DNA of 64,000 nt from Pseudomonadota bacterium (GCA_021816585.1 JAKAXL010000011.1:1-64000), one strand, 5' to 3'; positions 34,377 to 48,145 are shown, counted from the stretch's first letter. Translations and numbers: made by a program. Notes: generated from the letters alone by a model not told the origin.

Positions 34377-37145
34377 TCAGTGGGCGGCTTCCCAGTTTGC
34401 TCCGACGCCGAGTTCGGCGAGCAGGGGGACCGACAGGTCGGCGACGCCGGCCATCAGGGCGGGGACCTGGGTGCGTACCCAGTCGAGCTCGGACTCCGGG
34501 ACTTCCAGCACGAGTTCGTCGTGCACCTGCATGACCATGCGCGAACGCAGGCCCTCGCGCAGCAGCGCGTCCTCGACCGCCACCATCGCCATCTTGATCA
34601 GGTCCGCGGCGGTGCCCTGCATCGGCGCGTTGATCGCTGCGCGCTGCGCGGCGGCGCGGCGCGGGCCGTTGGGGGAGTTGATCTCGGGCAACCACAATCT
34701 GCGCCCGAACACCGTGCTGACGTAGCCCTGGCTCGCCGCCTGCTGGCGCGTGCGCTCCATGTACGCGGCGACCCCGGGATAGCGCGCGAAATAGCGCGCG
34801 ATGTAGACCTGCGCGGCGTCGCGCTCGAGTCCCAGGTTGCGCGCCAGGCCGAAGGCGCCCATGCCGTAGATCAGCCCGAAGTTGATCACCTTGGCCATGC
34901 GCCGCTGGTCGCTGCTGACCTCGGCGGGAGCGACGCCGAAGATCTCGGCGGCGGTCGCGCGGTGGATGTCCTCGCCGGCGGCGAAGGCGCGCAGCAGGCC
35001 TTCGTCCTGCGACAGGTGGGCCATGATGCGCAGCTCGATCTGCGAGTAGTCGCTCGACGCGATGCGCCAGCCGGGCGGCGCGACGAAGGCCTCGCGGATG
35101 CGCCGGCCCTCGGCGGTGCGCACCGGGATGTTCTGCAGGTTGGGGTCGTTGGAGGCCAGGCGCCCGGTCACCGCCACCGCCTGCGCGTAGTTGGTGTGCA
35201 CGCGCCCGGTGCCCGGGTCGACCATCTGCGGCAGCTTCTCGGTGTAGGTGCTGCGCAGCTTGGACATGCCGCGGTGGTCGAGGATCACGCGCGGCAGCGG
35301 ATAGTCCTCGGCGAGTTTTTCCAGCACTTCCTCGTCGGTCGACGGCGCGCCGCCGCTGGTCTTCTTCTGCACCGGCAGCTGCAGGCGCCCGAACAGCACC
35401 TCGCCGATCTGGCGCGGGCTGCCGAGGTTGAACGGGCCGCCGGCGAGCTCGTAGGCGCGCTGCTCGAGCTCGAGCAGGCGCGTGCCGATCTGCGCGCTCT
35501 GCGCGCGCAGCGCGGCGGCGTCGATCAGCACGCCGATGCGCTCCATGCGCTGCAGCACCCCGCTGACCAGCACCTCCAGCGCGTAGATGCGTGCCAGCCC
35601 GGGGTCGGCCTGGATCTGCGGCCACAGCTTCAGGTGCACCTGCAGGCACAGGTCGGAGTCCTCGCCGCTGTAGCGCGTGGCCAGCTCCAGGTCGACCTGG
35701 TCGAAACCGATGGCCTTCGCGCCCTTGCCGCAGACCTGCTCGTAGCTCAGCGTGTCGGCGCGGCCGAGGTGGCGCGAGATCAGGCTGTCCAGCGCATGCG
35801 GCTTGTGCGCCTCCAGCACGTAGCTCTGCAGCAGCGTGTCGTGCACGTAGCCCTGCACGACGATGCCGGCGTTCTGCAGCACGTGGCGGTCGTACTTGCT
35901 GTTCTGCCCGAGCTTGGGACGCGACGCGTCGGTGAGCCACGGGCGCAGCAGCTCCAGCACGCGCGCCGCCGGCAGCTGCGGCGGGCAGCCCGGGTAGGCA
36001 TGCGCCAGCGGGATGTACGCGGCCTGCCCGGGGCGCACCGCCAGCGAGATGCCGACCAGTCGCGCCCGCATCGGGTCCAGCGAATCGGTCTCGGTATCCA
36101 GCGCGGTCAGCTCGGCCTCGTGGATCAGGCGCAGCCAGTGCTGCAGCCGCTCCTCGCTGAGCACCGTCTCGTAGTCCCCGGGCGGCGCCGCGGCGGCGGC
36201 CGCAGCGTCCACGCCGGCCGCTTCCAGCCCCGGCAGGGCCGCCGCGCCCACCGGCTGCGCCGGCAGCTCGTGCAGGAAGCGCTTGAGCCCGTAGCGCGCG
36301 AAGAACGGCGCCAGCGCCTGTTCGTCCTCGGGCCGCAGGTCGAGTTCGTGGTCGAGGTCGGCGGTGTGGCCGTCGAGATCGCAGTCGGCGCGCACCGTCA
36401 CCAGTTCACGCGCCCGCGGCAGCCACTCCAGGCTGTCGCGCAGGTTCTGCCCGACGGCGCCGCCGATCTGCGCCGCGTGCTCGATCACGCCGTCCAGGCT
36501 GCCGTACTGCTGCAGCCACTTGAGCGCGGTCTTCGGGCCCACCTTCGCGACGCCGGGCACGTTGTCGGCGGTGTCGCCGACCAGGCACAGGTAATCGACG
36601 ATGCGCGACGGCGGCACGCCGAACTTGTCCAGCACGCCCTGCTCGTCGAGCACCTCGTTGGTCATCGTGTTGACCAGCGTGACGCGCTCGTCGACCAGCT
36701 GCGCCAGGTCCTTGTCGCCGGTGGACACCAGCGTGCGCATGCCGCGCGCGCTGGCACGCGCGGCCAGCGTGGCGATGACGTCGTCGGCCTCCACGCCCGG
36801 CACCACCAGCAGCGGCCAGCCCATCAGGCGGACGACCTCGCGGATCGGTTCGATCTGCGCCACCAGGTCCTCCGGCATCGGCGCGCGATGGGCCTTGTAC
36901 TGCTCGTACAGATCCTTGCGGAAACTCGGCCCCTTGGCGTCGAACACGCATGCGGCGTGCACGAAACCCTTGTCCGGCGGGTACTGCTGGCGCAGTCGAC
37001 GCAACATCGCGGTGATGCCGTACAAGGCCCCGGTGGGCTCGCCGCCGGGGCCGCGCAGGTCCGGCATCGCGTGGTAGGCGCGGTACAGATAGCTGGAGCC
37101 GTCGACCAGCAGCAGCGTCGGCACGGTGTCGGAGGTCTGGGTCAT
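34377..37145 (-). CDS. polA: DNA polymerase I
   Basis: MTQTSDTVPTLLLVDGSSYLYRAYHAMPDLRG..; 5'-3' exo, 3'-5' exo (LTALDTETDSLDP) and polymerase (SSDYSQIELRIMAHLSQD, MVMQVHDELVLEVPE) motifs. Confidence 0.97.
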   Translation of the reverse strand: MTQTSDTVPTLLLVDGSSYLYRAYHAMPDLRGPGGEPTGALYGITAMLRRLRQQYPPDKGFVHAACVFDAKGPSFRKDLYEQYKAHRAPMPEDLVAQIEPIREVVRLMGWPLLVVPGVEADDVIATLAARASARGMRTLVSTGDKDLAQLVDERVTLVNTMTNEVLDEQGVLDKFGVPPSRIVDYLCLVGDTADNVPGVAKVGPKTALKWLQQYGSLDGVIEHAAQIGGAVGQNLRDSLEWLPRARELVTVRADCDLDGHTADLDHELDLRPEDEQALAPFFARYGLKRFLHELPAQPVGAAALPGLEAAGVDAAAAAAAPPGDYETVLSEERLQHWLRLIHEAELTALDTETDSLDPMRARLVGISLAVRPGQAAYIPLAHAYPGCPPQLPAARVLELLRPWLTDASRPKLGQNSKYDRHVLQNAGIVVQGYVHDTLLQSYVLEAHKPHALDSLISRHLGRADTLSYEQVCGKGAKAIGFDQVDLELATRYSGEDSDLCLQVHLKLWPQIQADPGLARIYALEVLVSGVLQRMERIGVLIDAAALRAQSAQIGTRLLELEQRAYELAGGPFNLGSPRQIGEVLFGRLQLPVQKKTSGGAPSTDEEVLEKLAEDYPLPRVILDHRGMSKLRSTYTEKLPQMVDPGTGRVHTNYAQAVAVTGRLASNDPNLQNIPVRTAEGRRIREAFVAPPGWRIASSDYSQIELRIMAHLSQDEGLLRAFAAGEDIHRATAAEIFGVAPAEVSSDQRRMAKVINFGLIYGMGAFGLARNLGLERDAAQVYIARYFARYPGVAAYMERTRQQAASQGYVSTVFGRRLWLPEINSPNGPRRAAAQRAAINAPMQGTAADLIKMAMVAVEDALLREGLRSRMVMQVHDELVLEVPESELDWVRTQVPALMAGVADLSVPLLAELGVGANWEAAH

Positions 37146-37203
37146 GCGTGGATTATCGGTCCAGGGCCAGGCGCGCCGGGCGCAGGTCGCTAAAATCGAC
37201 GGT

Positions 37204-37578
37204 ATGCAACGAGCCGCCGTACCCACCGCCACCACCCGCGCCGCCCGCGCGCTGCGCGCCTGCCTGCCATGGTGCGCGCTGGCCTGGGCCGGCACGGCCG
37301 GCGCGGCGGCGCCTCGCGTGCAGGCGCCGGCGGTGCCGCCGCACCTGGTGGCCTCGCAGCCGGCGCAGCGCTATCCGGCCCCTGTGGTGCGCCATCTGGT
37401 CACGCAGGACCGCGCGGTGCGCATCCAGGAGGAGCAGGTGCGCGGCGCGACCACCAGCATCCAGGTCAAGCCGCTGCACGGCGGCGCCCCCTACAGCATC
37501 GTGCCGCCGCAGACCACGCAGCCCGGCCCGGGCAGCATGCAGGGGCGCATGCAGTGGCGCATCGGCACCTTCCAATGA
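37204..37578 (+). CDS. small exported protein, DUF2782-like, between polA and thrB
   Basis: MQRAAVPTATTRAARALRACLPWCALAWAGTAGAAAPRVQAP.., VRIQEEQVRGATTSIQVKPLHGGAPYSIVPP. Confidence 0.75.
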   Translation: MQRAAVPTATTRAARALRACLPWCALAWAGTAGAAAPRVQAPAVPPHLVASQPAQRYPAPVVRHLVTQDRAVRIQEEQVRGATTSIQVKPLHGGAPYSIVPPQTTQPGPGSMQGRMQWRIGTFQ

Positions 37579-37677
37579 GCGTGGCGTCCGCGCGGCGCCC
37601 CGCGCCAGGGGCGGCGTCGATGCGCCCTCGCCTGCCCGCCTGAAACCCCGCCATACCCAGCCCTCCCGCGACCTCCG

Positions 37678-38640
37678 ATGGCCGTATTCACCCCCGTCGA
37701 CACCGCCGAGGTCGAGCAGTTCCTGCGCGGCTTCGAACTCGGAACCCTGAGCAGCCTGCAGGGGATCCCAAGCGGCATCGAGAACACCAACTATTTCGTC
37801 GACACCACGCAGGGCCGCTTCGTGCTGACCCTGTTCGAGCGCCTGGGCGCCCAGCAGCTGCCCTTCTACCTGCAGCTGATGCACCACCTGGCCGCGCACG
37901 GCATCCCGGTTCCCGACCCGATGCCGGCGCGCGACGGCCGCGTGCTGCACGAACTCAAGGGCAAGCCGGCGGCGCTGGTGACGCGGCTGCGCGGGCACAG
38001 CGTGCTGCAGCCGCAGGCCTCGCACTGCGCGCAGATCGGCGCCTGCATGGCCCGCATGCACCTGGCCAGCCGCGACTTCGCGCCGAGCCAGCCGAACCTG
38101 CGCGGGCTGGCGTGGCAGCGGGTCACGGCGGACTCGCTGCTGCCGTTGATCGAGCCGGCGCAGCGCGAGCTGCTGCAGTCCGAGATCGCGCACCACAGCC
38201 TGCTCGCGAGCAGCCCCGAGTACGCCGCGCTGCCGCGCGGCGCGGTGCACGCCGACCTGTTCCGCGACAACGCGCTGTTCGACGGCGACGCCCTCAGCGG
38301 GGTGTTCGACTGGTATTTCGCCGGAGTCGACACCTGGATCTTCGACCTCGCGGTGGCGCTCAACGACTGGTGCATCGAGCCCGCCGACGGCAGCTTCGAC
38401 GCGACCCGCCGGGCCGCGCTGCTCGACGCCTACCAGCAGGTGCGTCCGCTGCAGCCGCTGGAGCGCGAACTGCTGCCCGATGCGCTGCGCGCGGCGGCAC
38501 TGCGCTTCTGGGTGTCGCGCCTCGCCGACCTGCTGCTGCCGCGCGACGCGCACCTGCTGCAGCCGCACGACCCCCGCCATTTCGAACGCGTGCTGCGCCA
38601 GCGCCGGCTGGAAACGCGCATGCGCCCGCTGCTGGGCTGA
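37678..38640 (+). CDS. thrB: homoserine kinase
   Basis: 320 aa; MAVFTPVDTAEVEQFLRGFELGTLSSLQGIPSGIENTNYFVDTTQGRFVLTLFE.., VHADLFRDNALFDGDALSGVFDWYFAG. Confidence 0.95.
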   Translation: MAVFTPVDTAEVEQFLRGFELGTLSSLQGIPSGIENTNYFVDTTQGRFVLTLFERLGAQQLPFYLQLMHHLAAHGIPVPDPMPARDGRVLHELKGKPAALVTRLRGHSVLQPQASHCAQIGACMARMHLASRDFAPSQPNLRGLAWQRVTADSLLPLIEPAQRELLQSEIAHHSLLASSPEYAALPRGAVHADLFRDNALFDGDALSGVFDWYFAGVDTWIFDLAVALNDWCIEPADGSFDATRRAALLDAYQQVRPLQPLERELLPDALRAAALRFWVSRLADLLLPRDAHLLQPHDPRHFERVLRQRRLETRMRPLLG

Positions 38641-38665
38641 TCCAGCGCGAACCCGGACCTTGCCG

Positions 38666-39448
38666 ATGCTGCTGCGCTCCGTCTCCGCCCGCGAAGGGCT
38701 CCTGTGGGTCCGCTTCGGCTTCGCCTGCCTGCGCAGGCGCCCGCTGCAGGCCCTGCTGCTGGTGCTGGCCTACGCCGCGGTCATCGGGCTGCTGCCCCTG
38801 CTGCCGCTGCTGGGCGGCGTGCTGTCGCTGGGTGCCACGCAACTGACCACGCTGGGCTTCATGCAGGCCTCGCGCGACATCGCGCAGGGGCGCCCGGCCT
38901 GGCCCGATGTGTTCCTCACCGCGTTCCGAGGCCCGCCCCGGCGCATGCGCTCGATGCTGCTGCTGGGGCTGCTGTACGCGCTGGCGCTGCTGGCCGCGTT
39001 GGGCCTGTCGAGCCTGGCCGACGGCGGCGCGCTGCTGCGCATGATCCTGTTCTCGGCGGCGCCGTCGAAGGCGGTGATCGAGCACGGGGCGCTGCGCCAG
39101 GCCGCGCTGGTGACCATGCTCGCCTACCTGCCGGTGTCGATGGCCTTCTGGTTCGCGCCGCCGCTGGTGGCCTGGTGGGGCATGGGGGTGGCGCAGGCGC
39201 TGTTCACCAGTTTCCTCATCGTGCTGCGCAACCTCGGCGCCTTCGTGCTGTACGTGCTGCAGTGGTGGGGCCTGTTCGCCGCCGCGCTGGTGCTGAGCAT
39301 GCTGGCCGCCGGCCTGCTGCACGCCGGCGCCGGACAGGGCATGCTGCTGGTGCTGCCGCTGTCGCTGGTGCTGTATGCGCCGTTCACGCTGTCCTTCCAG
39401 GCCAGCGTCTACAGCCTGCTCGGGGAACCTCCGCCGCCCGCTGCCTGA
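38666..39448 (+). CDS. multi-pass membrane protein (BPSS1780-like family)
   Basis: MLLRSVSAREGLLWVRFGFACLRRRPLQALLLVLAYAAVIGLLPLLPLLGGVLSLGATQLTTLGFMQASRDIAQG.., several TM segments. Confidence 0.78.
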   Translation: MLLRSVSAREGLLWVRFGFACLRRRPLQALLLVLAYAAVIGLLPLLPLLGGVLSLGATQLTTLGFMQASRDIAQGRPAWPDVFLTAFRGPPRRMRSMLLLGLLYALALLAALGLSSLADGGALLRMILFSAAPSKAVIEHGALRQAALVTMLAYLPVSMAFWFAPPLVAWWGMGVAQALFTSFLIVLRNLGAFVLYVLQWWGLFAAALVLSMLAAGLLHAGAGQGMLLVLPLSLVLYAPFTLSFQASVYSLLGEPPPPAA

Positions 39449-39451
39449 GGC

Positions 39452-41773
39452 TCAGGAATCGACCCGCGTGAGCTTGGCCACCGCCAGCGCCAGCCACTTG
39501 GTGCCGTGGCGGTGGAAGCGCACCTGGGCCCGCGCATCGTCGCCGCGCCCTTCCAGGCTCAGCACCACGCCTTCGCCGAAGCGGTTGTGGAACACCGCCT
39601 GGCCCACGCGCAGCGCATCGGCGGCCGCGCCCGCGGACTGCGCCGCGGCCACCGCGGGGGCCGCATCGGCTTGCGGGCGCGACGACGTCGGCGACTGCGC
39701 CCAGGCGCCGACTCCGCCGAGCCCGCCGCGAACGGCCTCGCCGAGCATCGATCCGACGCCGAAGCCGGCGCGGCGCGCGCCCAGCCATTTCAGCGATTCC
39801 TGCGGCAGCTCGTCGAGAAAGCGGCTGCGCAGCTTGTAGCGCGTCTGGCCGTGCAGGATGCGGGTCTGCGCGTGGCTGAGGTACAGGCGCTTGCGCGCGC
39901 GCGTGATCGCCACGTACATCAACCGGCGCTCCTCCTCGACCCCGTCGGACTCGTTCAGCGCGTTCTCGTGCGGGAACAGGCCTTCCTCGAGCCCGGTGAT
40001 GAACACGACGTCGAACTCCAGCCCCTTGGCGGCGTGCACGGTCATCATCTGCACCGCGTCCTGCCCCGCCTGCGCCTGGTTGTCGCCGGCCTCCAGCGAC
40101 GCGTGCGCGAGAAAGGCCGCCAGCGGCGACTGGGTCTCGCCGGTGGCCGGGTCGATGCCCTGCGCGGCCAGCGCCTGCGCGCCCAGCGGCTGCTCGATCA
40201 GCGCCTGTGCGTCGAGCCCGAAACCCTCCTGGGTGACGAAGGCCGCGGCGGCGTTGACCAGTTCCTCGAGGTTCTCCACGCGGTCCTGCCCGTCGCGCTC
40301 GGAGCGGTAGTGGTCGAGCAGTCCGCTTTGCTCGAGCACCAGGCGCACCGTCTCGGGCAGGCTCGAACGCTCGCAGGCGCCGCGCATGGCCTCGATGGAG
40401 GCGGCGAAGGCCTGCAGGCTGGCGCCGCCGCGCCCCGCCACGCCGGCGATGGCGTCGGCCAGCGGGACGCCCTGCGCGGCAGCGGCGTCGGCCAGCTGCT
40501 CGAGGGTGCGCGCGCCGATGCCGCGCGGCGGGAAGTTCGCCACGCGCAGCAGCGAGTTGTCGTCGCGCAGGTTGTGCAGCAGGCGCAGGTAGGCCAGCGC
40601 GTGCTTGATCTCGGCGCGCTCGAAAAAGCGCAATCCGCCGTACACGCGGTACGGGATGCCGGCATTGAACAGGGCCCCCTCGATCACCCGCGACTGCGCG
40701 TTCGAGCGGTACAGCAGCGCGATCTGGTCGCGCTCGAAACCCTCGCGCAGCAGCAGCCGGATCTCCTCGACCAGCCACAGCGCCTCCTGCTGGTCGGTCG
40801 CGTGCTCGACCACGCGCACCGGCTCGCCGTCGCCGGCGTCGGTGCGCAGCACCTTGCCCAGGCGCCGCGTGTTGTGCGCGATCAGCTCGTTGGCCGCCTC
40901 CAGGATGTAGCCGTGCGAACGGTAGTTGCGCTCGAGCTTGATCAGGTGGCGCACGTGGAAGTCACGCTGGAAGTCGTCCATGTTGCCCACATGGGCGCCG
41001 CGGAAGGCGTAGATGCTCTGGTCGTCGTCGCCCACCGCCAGCACCGCCGCCGGCTCGTCCTCGCCGGGACCGGCGAGCAGCTTGAGCCACTGGTACTGCA
41101 GCCGGTTGGTGTCCTGGAACTCGTCGACCAGGATGTGGCGAAAGCGCTGGCGGTAGTGCGCGCGCACCTCGGGATGGTCGCGCAGCACCTCGTAGCTGCG
41201 CAGCAGCAGTTCGCCGAAGTCGACCACGCCCTCGCGCTGGCACTGCGCCTCGTAGGCGGCGTAGATCTCGGCGTACAGCCGGCTGTGCGCGTCGTGCGCG
41301 TCGCAGTCGGCGGCGCGCATGCCGCGCTCCTTGCAGCCGTTGATGAACCACAGCACCTGCTTGGGCGGCGCGCGCTGGTCGTCGACGTTGAGGCTCTTGA
41401 GCAGGCGCTTGAGCGCCGACAGCTGGTCCTGCGTGTCGAGGATCTGGAAGCTCTGCGGCAGCCCGGCGCTGCGCCAGTGCGCGCGCAGGAAGCGGTTGCA
41501 CAGGCCGTGGAAGGTGCCGATCCACATTCCGCGCAGCGGGATCGGCAGCATCGCCGACAGGCGCGCCAGCATTTCCTTCGCCGCCTTGTTGGTGAAGGTG
41601 ACGGCGAGGATCGACGCCGGAGAGGCCTGGCCGGTGGAGATCAGCCACGCGATTCGCGTGGTCAATACGCGGGTCTTGCCGCTGCCGGCGCCCGCCAGCA
41701 CGAGCGCGCTTTGCGCGGGCAGCGTCACCGCGGCGAGCTGTTCGGGATTGAGCCGGGCGAGCAGATCGGACAT
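39452..41773 (-). CDS. UvrD/Rep/PcrA-type ATP-dependent DNA helicase
   Basis: 773 aa; MSDLLARLNPEQLAAVTLPAQSALVLAGAGSGKTRVLTTRIAWLI, MTVHAAKGLEFDVVFITGLEEGLFPHENA. Confidence 0.95.
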   Translation of the reverse strand: MSDLLARLNPEQLAAVTLPAQSALVLAGAGSGKTRVLTTRIAWLISTGQASPASILAVTFTNKAAKEMLARLSAMLPIPLRGMWIGTFHGLCNRFLRAHWRSAGLPQSFQILDTQDQLSALKRLLKSLNVDDQRAPPKQVLWFINGCKERGMRAADCDAHDAHSRLYAEIYAAYEAQCQREGVVDFGELLLRSYEVLRDHPEVRAHYRQRFRHILVDEFQDTNRLQYQWLKLLAGPGEDEPAAVLAVGDDDQSIYAFRGAHVGNMDDFQRDFHVRHLIKLERNYRSHGYILEAANELIAHNTRRLGKVLRTDAGDGEPVRVVEHATDQQEALWLVEEIRLLLREGFERDQIALLYRSNAQSRVIEGALFNAGIPYRVYGGLRFFERAEIKHALAYLRLLHNLRDDNSLLRVANFPPRGIGARTLEQLADAAAAQGVPLADAIAGVAGRGGASLQAFAASIEAMRGACERSSLPETVRLVLEQSGLLDHYRSERDGQDRVENLEELVNAAAAFVTQEGFGLDAQALIEQPLGAQALAAQGIDPATGETQSPLAAFLAHASLEAGDNQAQAGQDAVQMMTVHAAKGLEFDVVFITGLEEGLFPHENALNESDGVEEERRLMYVAITRARKRLYLSHAQTRILHGQTRYKLRSRFLDELPQESLKWLGARRAGFGVGSMLGEAVRGGLGGVGAWAQSPTSSRPQADAAPAVAAAQSAGAAADALRVGQAVFHNRFGEGVVLSLEGRGDDARAQVRFHRHGTKWLALAVAKLTRVDS

Positions 41774-41887
41774 GCGCCCATTGTAGGAGCCGGCCAGGAG
41801 GCCGGCGGTGCGCCGGGGCCCGCGCGCCGCCTACAATCCTGAGCTTTTGGCCTCGCCGCCGGCGCGGGCCGCGACCATCCCCTGCGT

Positions 41888-44713
<2,826 letters not shown>

Positions 44714-44837
44714 TCGACGCTGCGTGCCCGCGCCGCGCCGCGCCGACGCGCGGCGAGCGGGCACGCGCGTTTCGCTGGCGAACCGGCTCGCAAGACCGGC
44801 CGGTTATGCTGTATCTCAAACCAACAAGGGACCCACC

Positions 44838-45713
44838 ATGCCCCCAGCCATCACCAAAGCCGTGTTTCCCGTAGCCGGCCTGGGAACCCGTTTCCTGCCC
44901 GCCACCAAGGCGACTCCGAAGGAGATGATGCCGGTGGTCGACAAGCCGCTGATCCAGTACGCGGTGGAAGAGGCCTATGCGGCGGGGATCACCGAGATGA
45001 TCTTCGTCACCGGGCGCCACAAGCGTGCCATCGAGGACCATTTCGACACCGCCTACGAGCTCGAGAGCGAGCTGGCGGCCGCCAACAAGAACGCGCTGCT
45101 CGACGTCGTGCGCAGCGTCAAGCCGGCCGACGTGCAGTGCGTGTTCGTGCGCCAGCCGGTGGCCAACGGACTCGGCGCGGCGGTGCTGTGCGCCGAGCGC
45201 CTGGTCGGCGACGAGCCCTTCGCCGTGCTGCTGGCCGACGACCTGCTGGTCGGGCAGCCGCCGGTGATGGCGCAGATGGCCGAGATCCACGCCCGCCACG
45301 GGCGCAGCGTCATCGCCACCGAGGAGGTGCCGCGCGAGCAGACGCGGCGCTACGGCATCGTCAGCGGCCAGGAGATCCTGCCGGGGCTGACCTCGCTGGA
45401 CGCCATCGTCGAGAAGCCGGCCCCCGAGAGCGCCCCCAGCACGCAAGGCGTGGTCGGGCGCTACGTGCTGAGTCCGCGCGTGTTCCACCATCTGCGCCAC
45501 GTCGCGCCGGGCGCGGGCTCGGAGATCCAGCTCACCGACGGCATCGCCGCGCTGCTGGCCGAGGAGGCGGTGTACGCCTACCGCTACAGCGGCCGGCGCT
45601 ACGACTGCGGAAGCAAGCAGGGTTACCTCGAGGCCACCGTGCAGCTCGGGCTCGCCCACCCGGAGACCGGGCCGGCGCTGGCGGAGTACCTGAAGGGACT
45701 GAAACTGGGCTGA
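44838..45713 (+). CDS. galU: UTP-glucose-1-phosphate uridylyltransferase
   Basis: [40 protein letters not shown].., 291 aa. Confidence 0.96.
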   Translation: MPPAITKAVFPVAGLGTRFLPATKATPKEMMPVVDKPLIQYAVEEAYAAGITEMIFVTGRHKRAIEDHFDTAYELESELAAANKNALLDVVRSVKPADVQCVFVRQPVANGLGAAVLCAERLVGDEPFAVLLADDLLVGQPPVMAQMAEIHARHGRSVIATEEVPREQTRRYGIVSGQEILPGLTSLDAIVEKPAPESAPSTQGVVGRYVLSPRVFHHLRHVAPGAGSEIQLTDGIAALLAEEAVYAYRYSGRRYDCGSKQGYLEATVQLGLAHPETGPALAEYLKGLKLG

Positions 45714-45741
45714 GGCGCCCGCGGGCCGGCGCCGCGCCGCC

Positions 45742-45993
45742 TCAGCGGCGCCGCAGCACGTGCGCGATCACGCCGCCCTGCTCGGTCTGCGCGACCAGTT
45801 CGTTGCCGGTCTGGCGGGCGAAGGCCTGGAAGTCGCGCATCGAGCCGGCGTCGGTGGCCAGCACGCGAAGCAGCTGGCCGCTTTGCATGCCCGAAAGGGC
45901 CTTCTTGGCCTTCAGGATCGGCAGCGGGCAGTTCATGCCGCGCGCATCGACCTCCACGTCCGCGCTGTCCAGCGCAGTGCTGTCACCGCTCAT
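45742..45993 (-). CDS. TusA/SirA-like sulfurtransferase
   Basis: MSGDSTALDSADVEVDARGMNCPLPILKAKKALSGMQSGQLLRVLATDAGS.. with CPxP motif. Confidence 0.93.
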   Translation of the reverse strand: MSGDSTALDSADVEVDARGMNCPLPILKAKKALSGMQSGQLLRVLATDAGSMRDFQAFARQTGNELVAQTEQGGVIAHVLRRR

Positions 45994-46052
45994 CGCAATC
46001 CTCGTCCGTCCATGGCAAGCACGGCGCCGATTGTAGGCCCCCCGACCCGCAT

Positions 46053-46961
46053 TCAGGCGGCGGGGAATACCCCGGTGCTGAGGTAGCGGTCGCCGCGGTC
46101 GCAGACGATGAACACGATGGTCGCGTTGCTGAGTTCGCGCGACAGGCGCAGCGCGACCTCGCAGGCGCCTCCCGAGCTGATGCCGCAGAACATCCCCTCC
46201 TCGCGGGCCAGGCGCCGCGCCATCGACTCGGCGGCGGACTGGCTGACCGGCTCGATGCGGTCGACACGTTGCGGCTGGTAGATCTTCGGCAGGTATTCGT
46301 CGGGCCACTTGCGGATTCCGGGAATCCGCGCGCCCTCCTCCGGCTGCGCGCCGACGATCTGCACCGCCGGGTTCTGCTGCTTCAGGTAGCGCGAGGTGCC
46401 GATGATGGTCCCGGTGGTCCCCATCGCCGACACGAAGTGGGTGACCGTGCCGTCGGTATCGCGCCAGATCTCCGGGCCGGTGGTCTCGAAGTGCGCGCGC
46501 GGGTTGTCGCCGTTGGCGAACTGGTCCAGCACCAGCCCCTTGCCCTCGCGCTGCATCTGCTCGGCCAGGTCGCGGGCGTATTCCATGCCGCCCGCGCGCG
46601 GGGTCAGCACCAGCTCGGCGCCGTAGGCGCGCATCGTCTGCGCGCGCTCCACCGACAGGTCCTCGGGCATGATCAGCACCATGCGATAGCCGAGGATCGC
46701 GGCGGCCATCGCCAGCGCGATGCCGGTGTTGCCCGAGGTCGCCTCGATCAGCGTGTCGCCGGGGTGGATCTGGCCGCGCTCGGCGGCGCGCCGGATCATC
46801 GACAGCGCCGGCCTGTCCTTGACCGAACCGGCGGGGTTGTTGCCCTCGAGCTTGGCCAGCAGCACGTTGCCGCGGCGCTCGTTGTCGGCGGCGCCGATGC
46901 GCTGCAGGCGCACCAGGGGCGTGCCGCCGATGGTCTGTTCCAGGGTCTTGTACGAAGGCAT
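46053..46961 (-). CDS. cysM: cysteine synthase B
   Basis: MPSYKTLEQTIGGTPLVRLQRIGAADNERRGNVLLAKLEGNNPAGSVKDRPALSMI.., EATSGNTGIALAM. Confidence 0.95.
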   Translation of the reverse strand: MPSYKTLEQTIGGTPLVRLQRIGAADNERRGNVLLAKLEGNNPAGSVKDRPALSMIRRAAERGQIHPGDTLIEATSGNTGIALAMAAAILGYRMVLIMPEDLSVERAQTMRAYGAELVLTPRAGGMEYARDLAEQMQREGKGLVLDQFANGDNPRAHFETTGPEIWRDTDGTVTHFVSAMGTTGTIIGTSRYLKQQNPAVQIVGAQPEEGARIPGIRKWPDEYLPKIYQPQRVDRIEPVSQSAAESMARRLAREEGMFCGISSGGACEVALRLSRELSNATIVFIVCDRGDRYLSTGVFPAA

Positions 46962-47014
46962 CGAGTTTTCTCCTGCCTACATTCTGGCATTTCCGCGCTT
47001 CGCGTGCCCGACCC

Positions 47015-48145
47015 TCAGGCCACGAAACGCTGCACCAGCCACACCAGCGGCGCGCACACCAGCAGAAATGGCAGGCTGATGCGATGGAATTCGCGCAGGT
47101 TGCCACGCCCCTCGAGACGCAACGCGATCAGATTGGCCAGCGAGCCCAGCGCCAGACCGAAGCCCCCGACGTTGACGGCCACCGCCAGCGCAGTGGCCCG
47201 GCCGACCTGCGGCCACAGCAGCACCGTGGCCGGCACGTTGCTGAGCAGTTGCGACAGCGCGACGCCGCCGACGTACACGACGCCGGGCGCATGCCAGTCG
47301 AGCCGCCCCAGCATCGCCTGCAACGGCGCCCAGTGGCCGAGGTGGCCGAGCCCGACGAACATCGCGGCCAGCGTCGCCAGCAAGCCCCAGTCGACGCGCC
47401 GCAGCACCTCGCGCCACGCCGCCAGGTACATCGCCAGCACCAGCAGCGCGGCCAGCGCCGGACGCTGCGCCTGCAGCAGCGCCAGCACCCCCAGCAGCGC
47501 CAGCGCCGAAGCCGCCGCCAGGCGGCGACGCAGCCGCGGCACGCCGGCCGGCGCGGCGCCCGCCGCCACGTGCAGCGGGCGCGCCGGGACCAGCAGCCAC
47601 ACCGTCAGCAGCAGCAAGGCCAGCATGGTCGCGGCGCTGGGCAGCATGCGCCACGCGAATTGCGGCATCGACAGGCCCGAGTGCTGCCACAGCAGCAGAT
47701 TCTGCGGATTGCCGACCGGGCTGAGCGTGGAGCCCGCATTGACCCCCAGGGCCTCGAGGATGACGACACGGCGCGCCGGCAGCTCGCTGCCGCGCCCCAG
47801 CGCCAGGGTCAGCGGCACCAGCAGGAACAGGCTGACGTCGTTGGTCAGCACCATCGCCAGCAGCGCCGCGCCGCCCACCAGCATCAGCGCCAGCGCACGC
47901 TGGCTGTGCGCGTGCCGCGCCAGCGCCTGCGCCGCGCGCTGCACCGCTCCGCTGGCGCGAATGCCCTCGATGCATACGAGCAGCGCCAGCAGGCCGAGCA
48001 GCGTGGGAAGCGACAGCCATTGCAGCCAGCGCAGCGGCGGCGCCGGGTCGACCAGCCCGAGCAGCAGCGCGACGGCCCCGAAGACCAGCAGCAGGCGCTC
48101 GCGGCGCAGCGCCGCGAGCAGGCGGCGCCACGACGCAGCCTTCAC
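47015..48145 (-). CDS. SLC13/ArsB-family ion transporter
   Basis: 376 aa multi-TM; MVLTNDVSLFLLVPLTLALGRG, GVNAGSTLSPVGNPQNLLLWQHS. Confidence 0.82.
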   Translation of the reverse strand: MKAASWRRLLAALRRERLLLVFGAVALLLGLVDPAPPLRWLQWLSLPTLLGLLALLVCIEGIRASGAVQRAAQALARHAHSQRALALMLVGGAALLAMVLTNDVSLFLLVPLTLALGRGSELPARRVVILEALGVNAGSTLSPVGNPQNLLLWQHSGLSMPQFAWRMLPSAATMLALLLLTVWLLVPARPLHVAAGAAPAGVPRLRRRLAAASALALLGVLALLQAQRPALAALLVLAMYLAAWREVLRRVDWGLLATLAAMFVGLGHLGHWAPLQAMLGRLDWHAPGVVYVGGVALSQLLSNVPATVLLWPQVGRATALAVAVNVGGFGLALGSLANLIALRLEGRGNLREFHRISLPFLLVCAPLVWLVQRFVA